Shown here piece by piece: positions 1-10,445 of a DNA stretch of 64,000 nt. The position numbers and the translations under genes are program-made. The notes beneath the pieces were generated by a model. The model had not been told where the DNA came from. It saw only the letters and a list, made by a program, of their open reading frames with translations, and ran no database searches. This DNA comes from Bacteroidota bacterium (lineage in GTDB: Bacteria; Bacteroidota; Ignavibacteria; SZUA-365). The number at the start of each line of letters is the position of its first letter. The first letter of the stretch is position 1. Where the stretch lies: contig QKAF01000110.1 of NCBI GenBank assembly GCA_003246455.1, positions 87,926 to 151,925 of the forward strand, in the 5' to 3' direction.

Positions 1-12
1 GATTTAGCAAGA

Positions 13-1347
13 TTATGAGAATGTCTCGAGAAAATGCGTATCAAAATCACCTTCTCGAAACGCGGGGTGCTGCATGACCTTTTTATGGAAAGGCAACGTG
101 GTGCTGATGCCCTCGATGACGAACTCGTCCAGCGCCTGCATCATGCGATCCAGGGCTTCTTCACGGGTATGCCCGTGAACAATCAGCTTCGCAATCATCG
201 AATCGTAATACGGGGGAATCGTGTATCCCTGGTAGGCGTGTGAATCGACACGCACACCGAAACCGCTGGGCTGATGCCAGGTGGTGATGATGCCGGGAGA
301 CGGCCGGAAATCCTTCGACGGGTCCTCCGCGTTGATGCGGCATTCGATGGCATGTCCGAACGGGGTCGGGTAACCTCCCTCGGGGAGGGTTTCGCCTGCG
401 GCGGCGCGGATCTGTTCGCGTATCAGGTCCACGCCCGTCACCTCTTCGGTCACGGGATGCTCGACCTGGATCCGCGTATTCATCTCCATGAAATAGAAAT
501 TCTTGTTCTTGTCGAGAAGGAACTCGATGGTTCCGGCCCCTTCGTACCGAATGCTTTTCGCAGCCGCCACCGCAGCTTCACCCATGCGCTGCCGCAGTTC
601 GGGGGAAACCGCGGGCGACGGAGACTCCTCAATCAGCTTCTGATGGCGACGCTGCACCGAACAGTCGCGCTCGCCGAGGTGATACACATTCCCGTGCTGA
701 TCCCCGACGATCTGAATCTCCACATGGCGGGGTTTCTCGATATATTTTTCCAGATACAGGTCGCCGTTGTTGAACGCGGCTTCCGCCTCGGCTTTTGCCA
801 TGCGGAACTGTTTTTCAAATTCATCGCGGTTTCGAACGATCCGCATTCCCTTCCCGCCGCCGCCGGCAGACGCCTTCAGGATGACGGGGAACTCGATGTC
901 GCGTATGATTTCGAGACCGTCTTCCAGATTCTGTACGAGTCCGTCACTGCCCGGCACCGTCGGCACTTCGGAAGCACGGACGGTTTCCTTCGCCAGTGAT
1001 TTATTGCCCATCCGGTGAATCATCTCCGGCGACGGGCCGATGAACTTGATGCCGGATTCATGACAGATTTCCGAGAACGAAGCGTTCTCCGCAAGAAACC
1101 CGTACCCGGGATGGATGGCGTCCGCACCGGTGATCTCCGCGGCCGCGAGGATGCGAGGAATATTGAGGTAGCTCTCGCGTCCCATGGGAGGACCGATACA
1201 CACCGCTTCATCGGCAAAACGGACGTGCAGAGAATGCTCGTCCGCTTTCGAATACACCGCAACGGTCTTGATACCCATCACCCTGCAGGTGCGTATGATG
1301 CGGAGAGCGATCTCCCCTCTATTTGCAATCAGGATCTTCGAAAACAA
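13..1347 (-). CDS. accC: Acetyl-CoA carboxylase biotin carboxylase subunit
   Basis: 444 aa; [26 protein letters not shown] start, ATP-grasp Gly-rich [26 protein letters not shown]; adjacent accB. Confidence 0.97.
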   Translation of the reverse strand: MFSKILIANRGEIALRIIRTCRVMGIKTVAVYSKADEHSLHVRFADEAVCIGPPMGRESYLNIPRILAAAEITGADAIHPGYGFLAENASFSEICHESGIKFIGPSPEMIHRMGNKSLAKETVRASEVPTVPGSDGLVQNLEDGLEIIRDIEFPVILKASAGGGGKGMRIVRNRDEFEKQFRMAKAEAEAAFNNGDLYLEKYIEKPRHVEIQIVGDQHGNVYHLGERDCSVQRRHQKLIEESPSPAVSPELRQRMGEAAVAAAKSIRYEGAGTIEFLLDKNKNFYFMEMNTRIQVEHPVTEEVTGVDLIREQIRAAAGETLPEGGYPTPFGHAIECRINAEDPSKDFRPSPGIITTWHQPSGFGVRVDSHAYQGYTIPPYYDSMIAKLIVHGHTREEALDRMMQALDEFVIEGISTTLPFHKKVMQHPAFREGDFDTHFLETFS

Positions 1348-1388
1348 ATGATCTCCTCCGGTAGGGTCACCGACCTGGCCGTCGCCGG

Positions 1389-1865
1389 TCAGGACGGATC
1401 GATGAGAAAGAGGGGTTGATCGTATTCGACGGGCTGCCCGTTTTCAACCAGAACCTTGACGATCCGGCCCGCGACATCCGATTCGATTTCGTTCATGATT
1501 TTCATCGCCTCGATGATGCAGAGGATCTGCCCCTGGCCGATGCTGTCGCCGACCTGGACATACGGAGCGGCATCCGGCGAGGACGACCGGTAGAACGTCC
1601 CGACGATCGGGGAGCGGACCTCATGATGATCCCCGGCAGTGTCCGCTGCGGCTGCTGCCGGAGCGGGAGATGCGGGTGCGTGAGCTGCCGGTGCAGCGGC
1701 GACGGGCGCCTGCTGCGCCGCGGGATACGGCATACTGATCACCTGCGATTCGTGCGCAAATGTCCGCGTGATCCGCAGCCGCTTTCCTTCTTCTTCAATC
1801 TCCAGTTCAGCGATCTGGGCGTCGTTGACGATCTTTATGCATTTCCGAACGAACTGTAAATCCAT
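1389..1865 (-). CDS. accB: Acetyl-CoA carboxylase biotin carboxyl carrier protein
   Basis: 158 aa; Ala/Pro-rich linker and biotinylation motif [12 protein letters not shown]; upstream of accC in the same operon. Confidence 0.96.
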   Translation of the reverse strand: MDLQFVRKCIKIVNDAQIAELEIEEEGKRLRITRTFAHESQVISMPYPAAQQAPVAAAPAAHAPASPAPAAAAADTAGDHHEVRSPIVGTFYRSSSPDAAPYVQVGDSIGQGQILCIIEAMKIMNEIESDVAGRIVKVLVENGQPVEYDQPLFLIDPS

Positions 1866-1895
1866 GCCAGCTCCGCTTGATGAATGTTACCGCAA

Positions 1896-2456
1896 TTATT
1901 TAACGCGTTCGAGATAGGCGCCGCTGCGCGTGTCGATCCTGAGGACCTCGCCCTGCTCGATGAAGAGCGGAACGTTGACTGTCGCACCGGTTTCCACGAC
2001 CGCACGCTTGCTGCCGCCCTGTGCGGTATCCCCACGCACTCCGGGTTCGGTTTCGGTCACTTCGAGCTCGACCGTAATCGGGAGCTCGCCGCTGATGGGG
2101 GTATCACCGTCCATCAGAATCTCGCAGACCTCGCCTTCTTTCAGGAACTTGACTGCGTCCCCGAACGCGGCGCCGGTGACATGGATCTGATCGTAGGTTT
2201 CCTGATCCATGAAACAGAGGTAATCTCCCTCCGGGTAGAGGTACTGATACTTCCTGCGTTCGACACGCACGACATCCACGGATTCGCCAGGTCGGAAGCG
2301 CTGTTCGAAGGTGGATCCGCTGCGCATGTTACGAAGTTTTGTCTGCACCATTGCGCCGCCCTTGCCGGGTTTGTGATGACGCCATTCGACGATCTGGTGC
2401 AGATCGCCGTTGAAGCGGATGATCAATCCGTTCCGAAAATCAGTTGTTGAACCCAT
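1896..2456 (-). CDS. efp: Translation elongation factor P
   Basis: 186 aa; N-terminal HHKPGKGGAMVQTKLRN loop and C-terminal GDTAQGGSKRAVVETGATVNVPLFIEQGEVLRIDTRSGAYLERV typical of EF-P. Confidence 0.96.
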   Translation of the reverse strand: MGSTTDFRNGLIIRFNGDLHQIVEWRHHKPGKGGAMVQTKLRNMRSGSTFEQRFRPGESVDVVRVERRKYQYLYPEGDYLCFMDQETYDQIHVTGAAFGDAVKFLKEGEVCEILMDGDTPISGELPITVELEVTETEPGVRGDTAQGGSKRAVVETGATVNVPLFIEQGEVLRIDTRSGAYLERVK

Positions 2457-2505
2457 ACGATATACTGTGTAACGTCTAAAGTGAATATGAAATGAAACAG
2501 AAATG

Positions 2506-2536
2506 ACAAGTTAGGGATGAAGCAAAATAAAGTCAA
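2506..2536 (-). promoter_or_regulatory. Candidate Bacteroidota-type promoter for efp-accB-accC
   Basis: On the minus strand: TTGA-N19-TAACTTGT about 50 nt upstream of the efp ATG. Confidence 0.55.
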
Positions 2537-2654
2537 GCTGGGGCGCGGAGGCCTGATGAATCGAAATCCTTGATTCTCTGTGTGTTAGTGGGCGTTCCTC
2601 AAGTGATCCTTCCAAAACTGGCCGGCGACCCTCTCCGGGGCACGGTTCGATCTG

Positions 2655-2685
2655 TTTCGTGACCCGAGGGAATTCCTTATCTTTT
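2655..2685 (+). promoter_or_regulatory. Candidate promoter directly preceding CDS 2692
   Basis: TTTC-N19-TATCTTTT; -7 element ends 6 nt before the ATG. Confidence 0.45.
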
Positions 2686-2691
2686 GAGACT

Positions 2692-3708
2692 ATGAAGCGT
2701 TTCGTTCCAGACAGATACATATCCCTCGGGCTTGCGGTGCTGGCCGCGATTCTCCTTGGACAGGCATGCGGAAATGAGCAGCGCGTGATACCGAAAGAGG
2801 AGACCGGCGAACCGAACACCCTCCCGCCGGAGATGCTGCTTTACCGCGAGGCGCGCGATGCGTTCATCCAGTGGACCGAAGTGTTCGCCCCCGAGCATGA
2901 TGCCGCATCCGCGTACTCGCTGCTGAGCGCAGCGAGCCGCAGGTCGCTGCAATCGTATGGTGTCCGTGACGGCGCGACGTTCCGCTCCTGGTTCGATTCG
3001 CAGGCGGATGCAGGGAAAACGCCGTTCTCCTACACGCTGTCGCGGTTCGATGTACTCGATATCGAACTCGTTGACAGCAGCAGTGCGCTCGTTACCGCGA
3101 CTTTTCTCGTGCACCACCATCAGAGCACGTTCGAAAGTGTCGGGACCTTCACTCTCCGGAGGGAACGGGGCGCGTGGGTCGTACCGTTTGCCGAATCCTC
3201 CAACTTCGAATCAGGATGGTGGCAGAAGGAGAAACAGTTCGCAATGCGCATGAGCGAGGAAGGACTGTCCCGCATCACCTCGGATTCCCTTTCCCTCTCC
3301 CTGAAATACCCCGTCGCCTGGGATGTCGTGAGCGTCAACCACACGGCACTTCCGACACAGCCGGCATCCCTTCGCGGAGTGGCATTGCAGTACATCGATC
3401 CGACCAGTCTTGCACCGGTCGCGTTCGTCCGCCTCGCCGCGCTCCCCCTCCCGCTTCCCGATTCCCTGCTGCACAGAACGGACTCCACGGCTCGCGGCAC
3501 CCTGGAGTTTCTCCGCACGGAACGGGTGAGCAGCGACAACGGAGCCGTCGTCCAGGGAGAGCTCCGATGGTTCGCGGATCCCGCCAACAACCGGTACCTT
3601 CTATTCTATTCCGCGGTCGATCCCACATATGTGAAATACGAGAACTTTGCCGAAACGTTTGCCGCTATCCGTAAATCGATAATCACCACCAACGAGGTTC
3701 TGCCCTGA
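2692..3708 (+). CDS. Secreted/lipoprotein of unknown function
   Basis: ORF with N-terminal signal peptide MKRFVPDRYISLGLAVLAAILLGQACGNEQ; ORF-track start 2659 trimmed to ATG 2692. Confidence 0.75.
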   Translation: MKRFVPDRYISLGLAVLAAILLGQACGNEQRVIPKEETGEPNTLPPEMLLYREARDAFIQWTEVFAPEHDAASAYSLLSAASRRSLQSYGVRDGATFRSWFDSQADAGKTPFSYTLSRFDVLDIELVDSSSALVTATFLVHHHQSTFESVGTFTLRRERGAWVVPFAESSNFESGWWQKEKQFAMRMSEEGLSRITSDSLSLSLKYPVAWDVVSVNHTALPTQPASLRGVALQYIDPTSLAPVAFVRLAALPLPLPDSLLHRTDSTARGTLEFLRTERVSSDNGAVVQGELRWFADPANNRYLLFYSAVDPTYVKYENFAETFAAIRKSIITTNEVLP

Positions 3709-4616
3709 TGTCTCTCCGCGCATTTCTCCTTCTTTTTATCTTCTTCGGCATGACTGCTTGCAGCACGGACCGCTCGAGCGATCGGGGACCTGGGCAAACG
3801 ACTTCCGGAACGGAAGCGCCAGGCATGGAGGCGGAGACGCCTCAGCAACCTGGGGCGTACACCGGCGACCCTGAACTGCGAAAGAAACTGCTCGGGGACC
3901 TGGATGTGATCCGCAGAACGAATCTCGATGCGTCGCGATCCACGGACATTCAGACCCTGATAACAGAATTATACAGTCTGTGCCAGACGCTCGGCGTCAC
4001 CGCCCGGGCCCTGGACAACAACGGCGCCTTTTCGTCAGAAATCGACACGGAGCTCAAACGCTTCAAAACGGGCGACAGCAAACATACCGACGAAGCGGGT
4101 AAAGTGATGAACGGCATGTCCGGCGTCTACAGCATGTATGCCCTGCTCGCAAAAATGAAGTTTGTCGGACAGGCGGAAAAGCAGACCGAAATCCAGGAGA
4201 TCCACGACGAGACCATCAAGGCGCTGCGGCCCGACGCTCCCGCCGTCGAAGCTGCCGCGGCGATTGCCGATGCCTGTTATGCGCTGTCGAGCATGATCAT
4301 TCGTGAAATCGACACTGAAAACCGCTACGGCAAAGCGTTCGAACAGATCGATCGCCAGTACCAGCAGGGTGTCCGTGTCGCAAAGAAGCAGGAGGACGTG
4401 TTCATCAACGGGATGTTCCGTACGTTCGAAGTTTCGCAGCTCTGGCTTCTGTCGATCGACACCAAGGCAAGCGAGCGCATCAGTGAGCTCAACAATGGCG
4501 TCCTGACCGACAGCGGCGAAGCCACCAACGTGGGAATGCAGATGGGGATCGCCGTCAAGTATCTGTTTCTGATATCCTACCTTATTGCACAGGGAACTGT
4601 GAACCTTACCACCTGA
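3708..4616 (+). CDS. Predicted lipoprotein, unknown function
   Basis: 302 aa; MSLRAFLLLFIFFGMTACSTDRS signal/lipobox-like N-terminus; start overlaps upstream stop. Confidence 0.75.
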   Translation: MSLRAFLLLFIFFGMTACSTDRSSDRGPGQTTSGTEAPGMEAETPQQPGAYTGDPELRKKLLGDLDVIRRTNLDASRSTDIQTLITELYSLCQTLGVTARALDNNGAFSSEIDTELKRFKTGDSKHTDEAGKVMNGMSGVYSMYALLAKMKFVGQAEKQTEIQEIHDETIKALRPDAPAVEAAAAIADACYALSSMIIREIDTENRYGKAFEQIDRQYQQGVRVAKKQEDVFINGMFRTFEVSQLWLLSIDTKASERISELNNGVLTDSGEATNVGMQMGIAVKYLFLISYLIAQGTVNLTT

Positions 4617-4626
4617 CGCAGCGCCA

Positions 4627-5610
4627 ATGCAGAATTGGTCCGTGCATACCGTTTCGCTGCATGATCAGCCTGCCCTGTGGGACACCCTGCATGCCTCCGC
4701 CGTCAACGCGACGGTGTTCAGCAGCACGCGGTGGATGACCCTGATGTCGCAGGTGTTCCAGCGCAGACCGCTCGCTTTCGTGCTCACCGGGTCCGAGGGG
4801 CCCGCCTGCGGCATACCGCTACTCATGCATAAACGGGGTCCGCTGCGCGTCGCTGCGGCACTGCCGATTACCCTCTATGCCGGACTGCTCCGCGCAGACC
4901 GCGACTGCGCCGGATTCCCTGTACTGATGTCCGCAATGGAACGGTATTTCCACTACATCGCCGTCAGTGCGATTACCCATCCCGACGAAGACGGCGTTCT
5001 GCTCCGGCGGGGCTGGCGGCTGCGGAAACAGCAGAGCATAAGAATCCCGATTCATGATATGAGCGCGGTGTGGGACGGATACAGCCAGTCTCTCCGACGC
5101 AAACTGCGGCGGGCGTCCGAGGGAGGATTCCGGCTCGACGACGATCCTCCGACATCGCTCATCGTACGAATGTTCGAACAGAGCTATCTCCGGCACGGGA
5201 ATCTCCCCCCCATCCCTTCTGCGACCGTCGAGCGCTGGCTGACGCTGCTGCGGCAGCAGCGTCTCGTTCACTGCTTCGCCGCGCGCCACGCCGACGGACG
5301 GTGTGCGGCGGTCCGGGTCGTCATCAGGGACGGCGACATGCTGTACGACTGGCTTGCCGGCACTGATCCTGCTGTGGCGCCCGCGTCGTCGCACTGGCTC
5401 GTTCATTCCGTCCTGGAGCTCTTCTCGCAGGCCGGCTGCAGCGGCTTCGACTTCATGGGGGCCAATACGCCGGGCGTCAGTGATTTCAAACGGGGCTTCG
5501 GCGGACAGACCGTGGAATATCATGAAGCGGAATGGTACCGCCCGAACCTGCTTCGGCATGTAAACGCCATTCGCGGTAAACGACTGCGTCTCAGGAGAGG
5601 ATTCCGATGA
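4627..5610 (+). CDS. GNAT / FemAB-like acetyltransferase
   Basis: 327 aa; YSQSLRRKLRRASEGGFRL ... SGFDFMGANTPGVSDFKRGFGGQTVEY resembles BioF2-like/FemAB acyltransferases. Confidence 0.75.
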   Translation: MQNWSVHTVSLHDQPALWDTLHASAVNATVFSSTRWMTLMSQVFQRRPLAFVLTGSEGPACGIPLLMHKRGPLRVAAALPITLYAGLLRADRDCAGFPVLMSAMERYFHYIAVSAITHPDEDGVLLRRGWRLRKQQSIRIPIHDMSAVWDGYSQSLRRKLRRASEGGFRLDDDPPTSLIVRMFEQSYLRHGNLPPIPSATVERWLTLLRQQRLVHCFAARHADGRCAAVRVVIRDGDMLYDWLAGTDPAVAPASSHWLVHSVLELFSQAGCSGFDFMGANTPGVSDFKRGFGGQTVEYHEAEWYRPNLLRHVNAIRGKRLRLRRGFR

Positions 5611-7736
5611 AATTTTATTCCTCCCTACTCGTTCTGGTGATTCTGACAGTACTGAACGCCGGTGCTCTCCTGTCCCAGATCGCCGAGCCAGACAGCGGCA
5701 GAACGAGTCTTGACACCACGATGGGAATTCCGGATGCTACACCCGCGCTCCTTCCGGCAGACAGCCTGCAACCGGGTGAGACGCCGCTCGCTGTGAAGCA
5801 TGAGCACGCCGGGATCTCTCCCGCCGTCTGGCATTGGAGCAAGGATTCCATCGGACTGATGGAATATCACCATCTCGGGGAAATCGCAGCCGCGCATCCC
5901 GCGGTATCGCTGTACAGCCTCGGAAACTACGGACAGCCCGCATGGTTCGGCATCGGGGGGTCGTCTCCTCTTCAGTCGACGGTGACGGTGAACGGTATCG
6001 TCGCGGACGACCTCACGAGCGCGCTGCCCGACCCGAACCGCTTCTCCACAGAGGATGCCGCCTCGTTCACGTTGTATCCCCAGTACCAGGCATTCTGGTA
6101 CGGGACGCCCGGGGACGCGGCGGTGATGGATGTCGAGGAAAAGACCTGGGATGCTCCCCGTCCCATCACGCGGCTCCGGCATACGGAAGCCGCAAACGAG
6201 TACCTGTACACTGACGCCATGTTCACGCTCAACACGAGCGAGAGCGACAACATCTATCTCGGACTCACACGTTCGAGTATCGGATCCTCGAGCGGAAATA
6301 ACGCGGCCCGGTTCGAAAACAACCGCTTCGAGAGCTGGAATGTACGGCTCCGATTCCGTCATGCGATGAGCGCGGCGGTGGTCGTGACGACGCGTCTTCT
6401 GTACGACGAAAACCTGACGCTTCTCAACGGCGGCATCAGGGGAAACTTCACCCCCTTTACCGCGCAGCCATATTATTTCGAGGACGAATCGGTGGGCACG
6501 TTCTCGGCAACGGCGTTCGATCCGCTCGCCGCGCAGGTCGCAAACAGCACGATGAAGTCCGAGCGGCAGCACTACCTTGCGGAAGGCGGTCTGCGGGTTC
6601 AATGGAGCGCGGATTCCTCGCAGGTGACAAGTCTGCGAATATCCGCTGATGCGGATGTTCGGCGGTTTCGTGACAATCTTCTCACGCTGAACAACACGCT
6701 CACGATTGAGAATCCCTCACTGAATCTTACGGATGACTGGTCGCTGCTCAAAGCGGTGCTTGACCATGAGACGAATCTGAGCTGGGCGAAACTTGAGCTG
6801 CAGGGTCTTTTCGGACGATACGCCGCGGAAATGGGCGGAAACGCCCTGGATGATGCCGACGTCCTCGCGCACGCGCGAGGGAAACTCAGCCTTATTCTCG
6901 GGCCGGTATCCGTCTCGGGATTTGCGCGCCTCGACCAGCAGTTCGGAAACAGCACGATCTCCTTTGGTGCTGGCGGCGAACTCCCGCTCGGATTCCTCAG
7001 TCTCTGGGGCGGCGCCTCTTTTGCCGCGCGTCCTCGTTCACTCGTGGAACGTCTCTTCTCCGGTTCCGATGTCCGCGTCACCGGTGATCGGACACCCGAC
7101 CTCGACAAGATTGCCATCGCGGAAGCGGGAGTGCGCATTCATGCGGACTGGATCGATCTGGGAATGCGCGGCTTTGTCCGCAACGAAACCCGGTATACCG
7201 ACATCCGCGCGTATTCCTTCACCGATTCCCTGCTCGGACGCTATCGCCTGGAGATCACCGAATTGCCCGGCGGCGTTCAGCGCAGGTTTTACGGGGGAAG
7301 CGTGGACGCGCGTCTTACGTTCTGGAGATTTCACATCGATCAGCAGGCGGCGTTCATGTCCACGGACGGGACGGCGTATGACCTGCTCGCGCCGCAGGTC
7401 AGGTATTCAGCGGAACTCTTCTATCGCGGGGTGCTGATCGAAGGGACTCTGGATCTCCGAGTGGGCGGGAGATTCTCCTATGCGGATCGCTTCACGCCGC
7501 TGCTCTATCATCCGGAAACAGGACTGTTTCTTCGTTCCGCCGTCATCGATCCCGCCCCGAGAAGCTATACCGACATGAAACGGATCGATCTCTTTCTCTT
7601 TGCCACGATCAAGCAGAGGGCGACACTGCATCTCGCTCTGTACAACCTGCTCGATGACCAGTACATCACCACGGAATTCTATCCCATGTTCGACCGGGCG
7701 TTCAGGCTTGGCGTGGACTGGGTCTTTTTCGACTGA
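5607..7736 (+). CDS. TonB-dependent-receptor-like outer membrane beta-barrel protein
   Basis: 709 aa; signal peptide, plug-like segment, repeated amphipathic strands, C-terminal LHLALYNLLDDQYITTEFYPMFDRAFRLGVDWVFFD; ATGA overlap with the GNAT gene. Confidence 0.8.
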   Translation: MKFYSSLLVLVILTVLNAGALLSQIAEPDSGRTSLDTTMGIPDATPALLPADSLQPGETPLAVKHEHAGISPAVWHWSKDSIGLMEYHHLGEIAAAHPAVSLYSLGNYGQPAWFGIGGSSPLQSTVTVNGIVADDLTSALPDPNRFSTEDAASFTLYPQYQAFWYGTPGDAAVMDVEEKTWDAPRPITRLRHTEAANEYLYTDAMFTLNTSESDNIYLGLTRSSIGSSSGNNAARFENNRFESWNVRLRFRHAMSAAVVVTTRLLYDENLTLLNGGIRGNFTPFTAQPYYFEDESVGTFSATAFDPLAAQVANSTMKSERQHYLAEGGLRVQWSADSSQVTSLRISADADVRRFRDNLLTLNNTLTIENPSLNLTDDWSLLKAVLDHETNLSWAKLELQGLFGRYAAEMGGNALDDADVLAHARGKLSLILGPVSVSGFARLDQQFGNSTISFGAGGELPLGFLSLWGGASFAARPRSLVERLFSGSDVRVTGDRTPDLDKIAIAEAGVRIHADWIDLGMRGFVRNETRYTDIRAYSFTDSLLGRYRLEITELPGGVQRRFYGGSVDARLTFWRFHIDQQAAFMSTDGTAYDLLAPQVRYSAELFYRGVLIEGTLDLRVGGRFSYADRFTPLLYHPETGLFLRSAVIDPAPRSYTDMKRIDLFLFATIKQRATLHLALYNLLDDQYITTEFYPMFDRAFRLGVDWVFFD

Positions 7737-7832
7737 TTCACGGATGTTTCCGTGGAATCGGGATAAAACGATTCAATTCTATCATAACACATTCAGCGTT
7801 TCAATCAGACGCGATATTTCTGGAGGAACAAC

Positions 7833-9017
7833 GTGAAAGACATCCGGAACAAGAAATTCGAAACCCAGGCCGTGCATGCCGGAACAGAAGAAAACGAGCA
7901 TGGCGCAGTCGTGACGCCGATTTACCAGACCTCGACGTTCAAATTCAAAAACGTGCAGCACGGAGCGAACCTGTTTTCCGGAGAGGAAGAGGGCTACATC
8001 TATACACGCATGCGCAACCCCACCGTCGAAGCGATGGAAAATGCCATTGCCGTCCTTGAGGGCGGAGCACGGGCCCTGGGCTGCGGCAGCGGGATGGCCG
8101 CGGTACATACCGCTTTCGCCGCCCTCCTCAAGGCTGGCGACCACGTGGTGTGCAGCGAATCGGTGTACGGCCCGACAACCACACTCCTCAAGACGGTTCT
8201 GCATGGCTTCGGCGTGGAATCCACCTTTGTCAACACGGCTGATATCGATGCCGTACGCGGCGCTGTTCGCCCCGGCACAAAAGTGATCTACGTGGAAACC
8301 CCGGGGAACCCGACGCTGGTCATCAGCGACATTCAGGCCATTGCCGAGATCGCGCATGCACACGACGCAAAACTCGTCGTCGACAATACCTTCATGGGAC
8401 CGGCCATGCAGCGTCCGTTTGAACTCGGCGCGGATGTCATTATCCACAGCCTGACGAAGTCTCTCAACGGACATGCCGATGTCGTCGGCGGTGTCGTCGT
8501 GGTCAGGGACGAGGAGATGTATCCGCATTTCCGCAAGACACTCAATCAGATCGGCGGTGTGATCGACCCCTTCAACTCATTCCTGGTCCATCGCGGGCTG
8601 AAAACACTCTCCCTCCGCATTCAGCGCGCGTCCGAAAGCGCCATGCGCGTCGCACAGTACCTCGAGAAACATCCCAAGGTTGCATGGGTGCGCTACCCCG
8701 GGCTCCCCAGCCATCCGCAGTACGAAATCGGACTGAAGCAGATGTCCGGTCACGGCGCCATGATCGCGTTCGAGCTTTCGGACGGACTCGAAGCCGGCAA
8801 AACGCTGATGGACAATGTGCACCTGTGCCAGCTTGCGGTCAGCCTCGGCGGCGTCGAAAGCCTGATTCAGCATCCCGCATCCATGACGCACGCGAGTATG
8901 GGGAAGGAACAGCGCGAACAGGCGGCGATCACGGACGGCCTCGTGCGTCTTTCCGTTGGAATCGAGGACGTGGACGAAATCATTGCGGATCTCGACGCGG
9001 CTCTCGCACTCTGCTGA
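7833..9017 (+). CDS. Cys/Met metabolism PLP-dependent enzyme (cystathionine gamma-synthase / methionine gamma-lyase family)
   Basis: 394 aa, GTG start with SD tctggaggaa; FETQAVHAGTEEN, YIYTRMRNPTVEAME, PLP-Lys motif DVIIHSLTKSLNGHADVVGG. Confidence 0.93.
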   Translation: MKDIRNKKFETQAVHAGTEENEHGAVVTPIYQTSTFKFKNVQHGANLFSGEEEGYIYTRMRNPTVEAMENAIAVLEGGARALGCGSGMAAVHTAFAALLKAGDHVVCSESVYGPTTTLLKTVLHGFGVESTFVNTADIDAVRGAVRPGTKVIYVETPGNPTLVISDIQAIAEIAHAHDAKLVVDNTFMGPAMQRPFELGADVIIHSLTKSLNGHADVVGGVVVVRDEEMYPHFRKTLNQIGGVIDPFNSFLVHRGLKTLSLRIQRASESAMRVAQYLEKHPKVAWVRYPGLPSHPQYEIGLKQMSGHGAMIAFELSDGLEAGKTLMDNVHLCQLAVSLGGVESLIQHPASMTHASMGKEQREQAAITDGLVRLSVGIEDVDEIIADLDAALALC

Positions 9018-9040
9018 CCTCATCCCGCTGCAGAAAAGAA

Positions 9041-9064
9041 AAGAGGCCTTCGGGCCTCTTTTTT
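9041..9064. terminator. Intrinsic (bidirectional) terminator
   Basis: AAGAGGCC-TTCG-GGCCTCTT followed by TTTT (A-run on the left), between convergent genes. Confidence 0.9.
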
Positions 9065-10281
9065 CATGATGCGATCTGCTCCGTAATCGGTGCCCCGGAG
9101 ACCCGGGTGACCCGTCTCAGGAGCGGGAAGAGTATCGCAACACACAGCACCTCGGTTATCCCGGCGGCGAGGAACGACGCAGCATACCCGAAGGCATCGC
9201 TGATCACGGCGCCTGCAATGGGTCCGAGAGCAAAGCCGATCGAACCCGCCGCATTGAACCCGCCCATCGCGGAGGTACGCATGTCAGCCGGCGCTCCTGA
9301 TGCCGCAAGCCAAAGCGTCGGTGCATACATGATCGACGCCAGGACGCCGCAGACGATCATCAGGGGCAGAAGGCCGGAGACGGGGACGTATCCGACGAGC
9401 ATCACCGCCACACCGTAGAGCAGCGATCCGATCAGCAGCAGGCGAATTCCGCCGATACGATCAACCACGCGCCCCATCGGCATCGTCAGCAGGGAAAACG
9501 GCAGCAGGTAGCCTGCGAGCAGGCGTCCGCTCTCTGCTGCGTTCAATCCGAATGCCGTCGCGGCATACAGCGGGAAGGTAACGGCAAAGAAGCCCACCGT
9601 GAATCGATCGATGAACGTGAAGGCATAAGGAATGGACAGCGCCGGGCGTTCGCGGAGCACCAGCAGCGCATCACGAAGCGAACGCGCCCTCCCTCCTGCC
9701 TGCGGATCGATGTAGCGGTATGCGAGAGCGGCGCAGGCCAGAAGGATCACCGCGCCGATCGAGCACAACAGGACCATGGAGCGTGCACCGATTGCTCCGC
9801 CGAGCGGAAACGCGAGGGTTGTCCCGAGGGCGATCGCGCCCCCGAGCGTGCCCATGACGCGTCCATAATGGCCTTTTCGCGCGACGTCGACGGCAAGCGC
9901 CATGACCAGCGAAAACCCCAGAACGCTCATGGCGCCTTCACCGAACCGAAGAAGCAGGAGCAGTGGGTAATTGTCGACGAACGGGAGCGCGAAGTGAAAG
10001 ATCGCCGTCGCGGTATATCCGAGGACGAGCAGTTCCCTTTTCCTTCCGCTTCGATCCGCCACCGCGCCCCAGATGAACGCAAACACGACGTGCGGGACCA
10101 GGTAAGACACCGCGAACAGAGAGGCCGCCGTATCTGATAATACGAACCGGTCGCGTACAAAGCTGCCGATATTCGGAAAAACGACCGCAGTCGACAGGGT
10201 GCTTGCGAAACCGAGAAAAGCCAGCAGCATCGTCTGGCGGAATTCCTCGTTCCTGTCATGAGTCATTCGATTCTCGTTCAT
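9064..10281 (-). CDS. MFS transporter
   Basis: About 405 aa with about 12 hydrophobic segments, FAVSYLVPHVVFAFIWGAVADRSGRKRELLVLGY MFS motif; start could be 10311. Confidence 0.9.
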   Translation of the reverse strand: MNENRMTHDRNEEFRQTMLLAFLGFASTLSTAVVFPNIGSFVRDRFVLSDTAASLFAVSYLVPHVVFAFIWGAVADRSGRKRELLVLGYTATAIFHFALPFVDNYPLLLLLRFGEGAMSVLGFSLVMALAVDVARKGHYGRVMGTLGGAIALGTTLAFPLGGAIGARSMVLLCSIGAVILLACAALAYRYIDPQAGGRARSLRDALLVLRERPALSIPYAFTFIDRFTVGFFAVTFPLYAATAFGLNAAESGRLLAGYLLPFSLLTMPMGRVVDRIGGIRLLLIGSLLYGVAVMLVGYVPVSGLLPLMIVCGVLASIMYAPTLWLAASGAPADMRTSAMGGFNAAGSIGFALGPIAGAVISDAFGYAASFLAAGITEVLCVAILFPLLRRVTRVSGAPITEQIAS

Positions 10282-10363
10282 GTTCTTTACAACATGCGAA
10301 CCGCTGCGCATAGTTCGCGTTCTGCGCCTGTTTTCGCAAATAGTTATCTCTTGCCGGTTTTGC

Positions 10364-10394
10364 TTGACAATGAATTCTCCTCGTGTTATTTTTG
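10364..10394 (+). promoter_or_regulatory. Candidate rpsU promoter
   Basis: TTGACA / TATTTTTG: TTGA-N19-TATTTTTG, a perfect TAnnTTTG -7 element. Confidence 0.65.
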
Positions 10395-10445
10395 AGATCT
10401 GAATGATAATTGACTGACTTTCAACCAGTTAGCTAGGAGAATTAC

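Noticed and set aside
7734-7759. Hairpin ATTCACGG-ATGTTT-CCGTGGAAT as terminator of the barrel gene
   Set aside because: Stem has a bulge and no T-tract follows; too weak to call.
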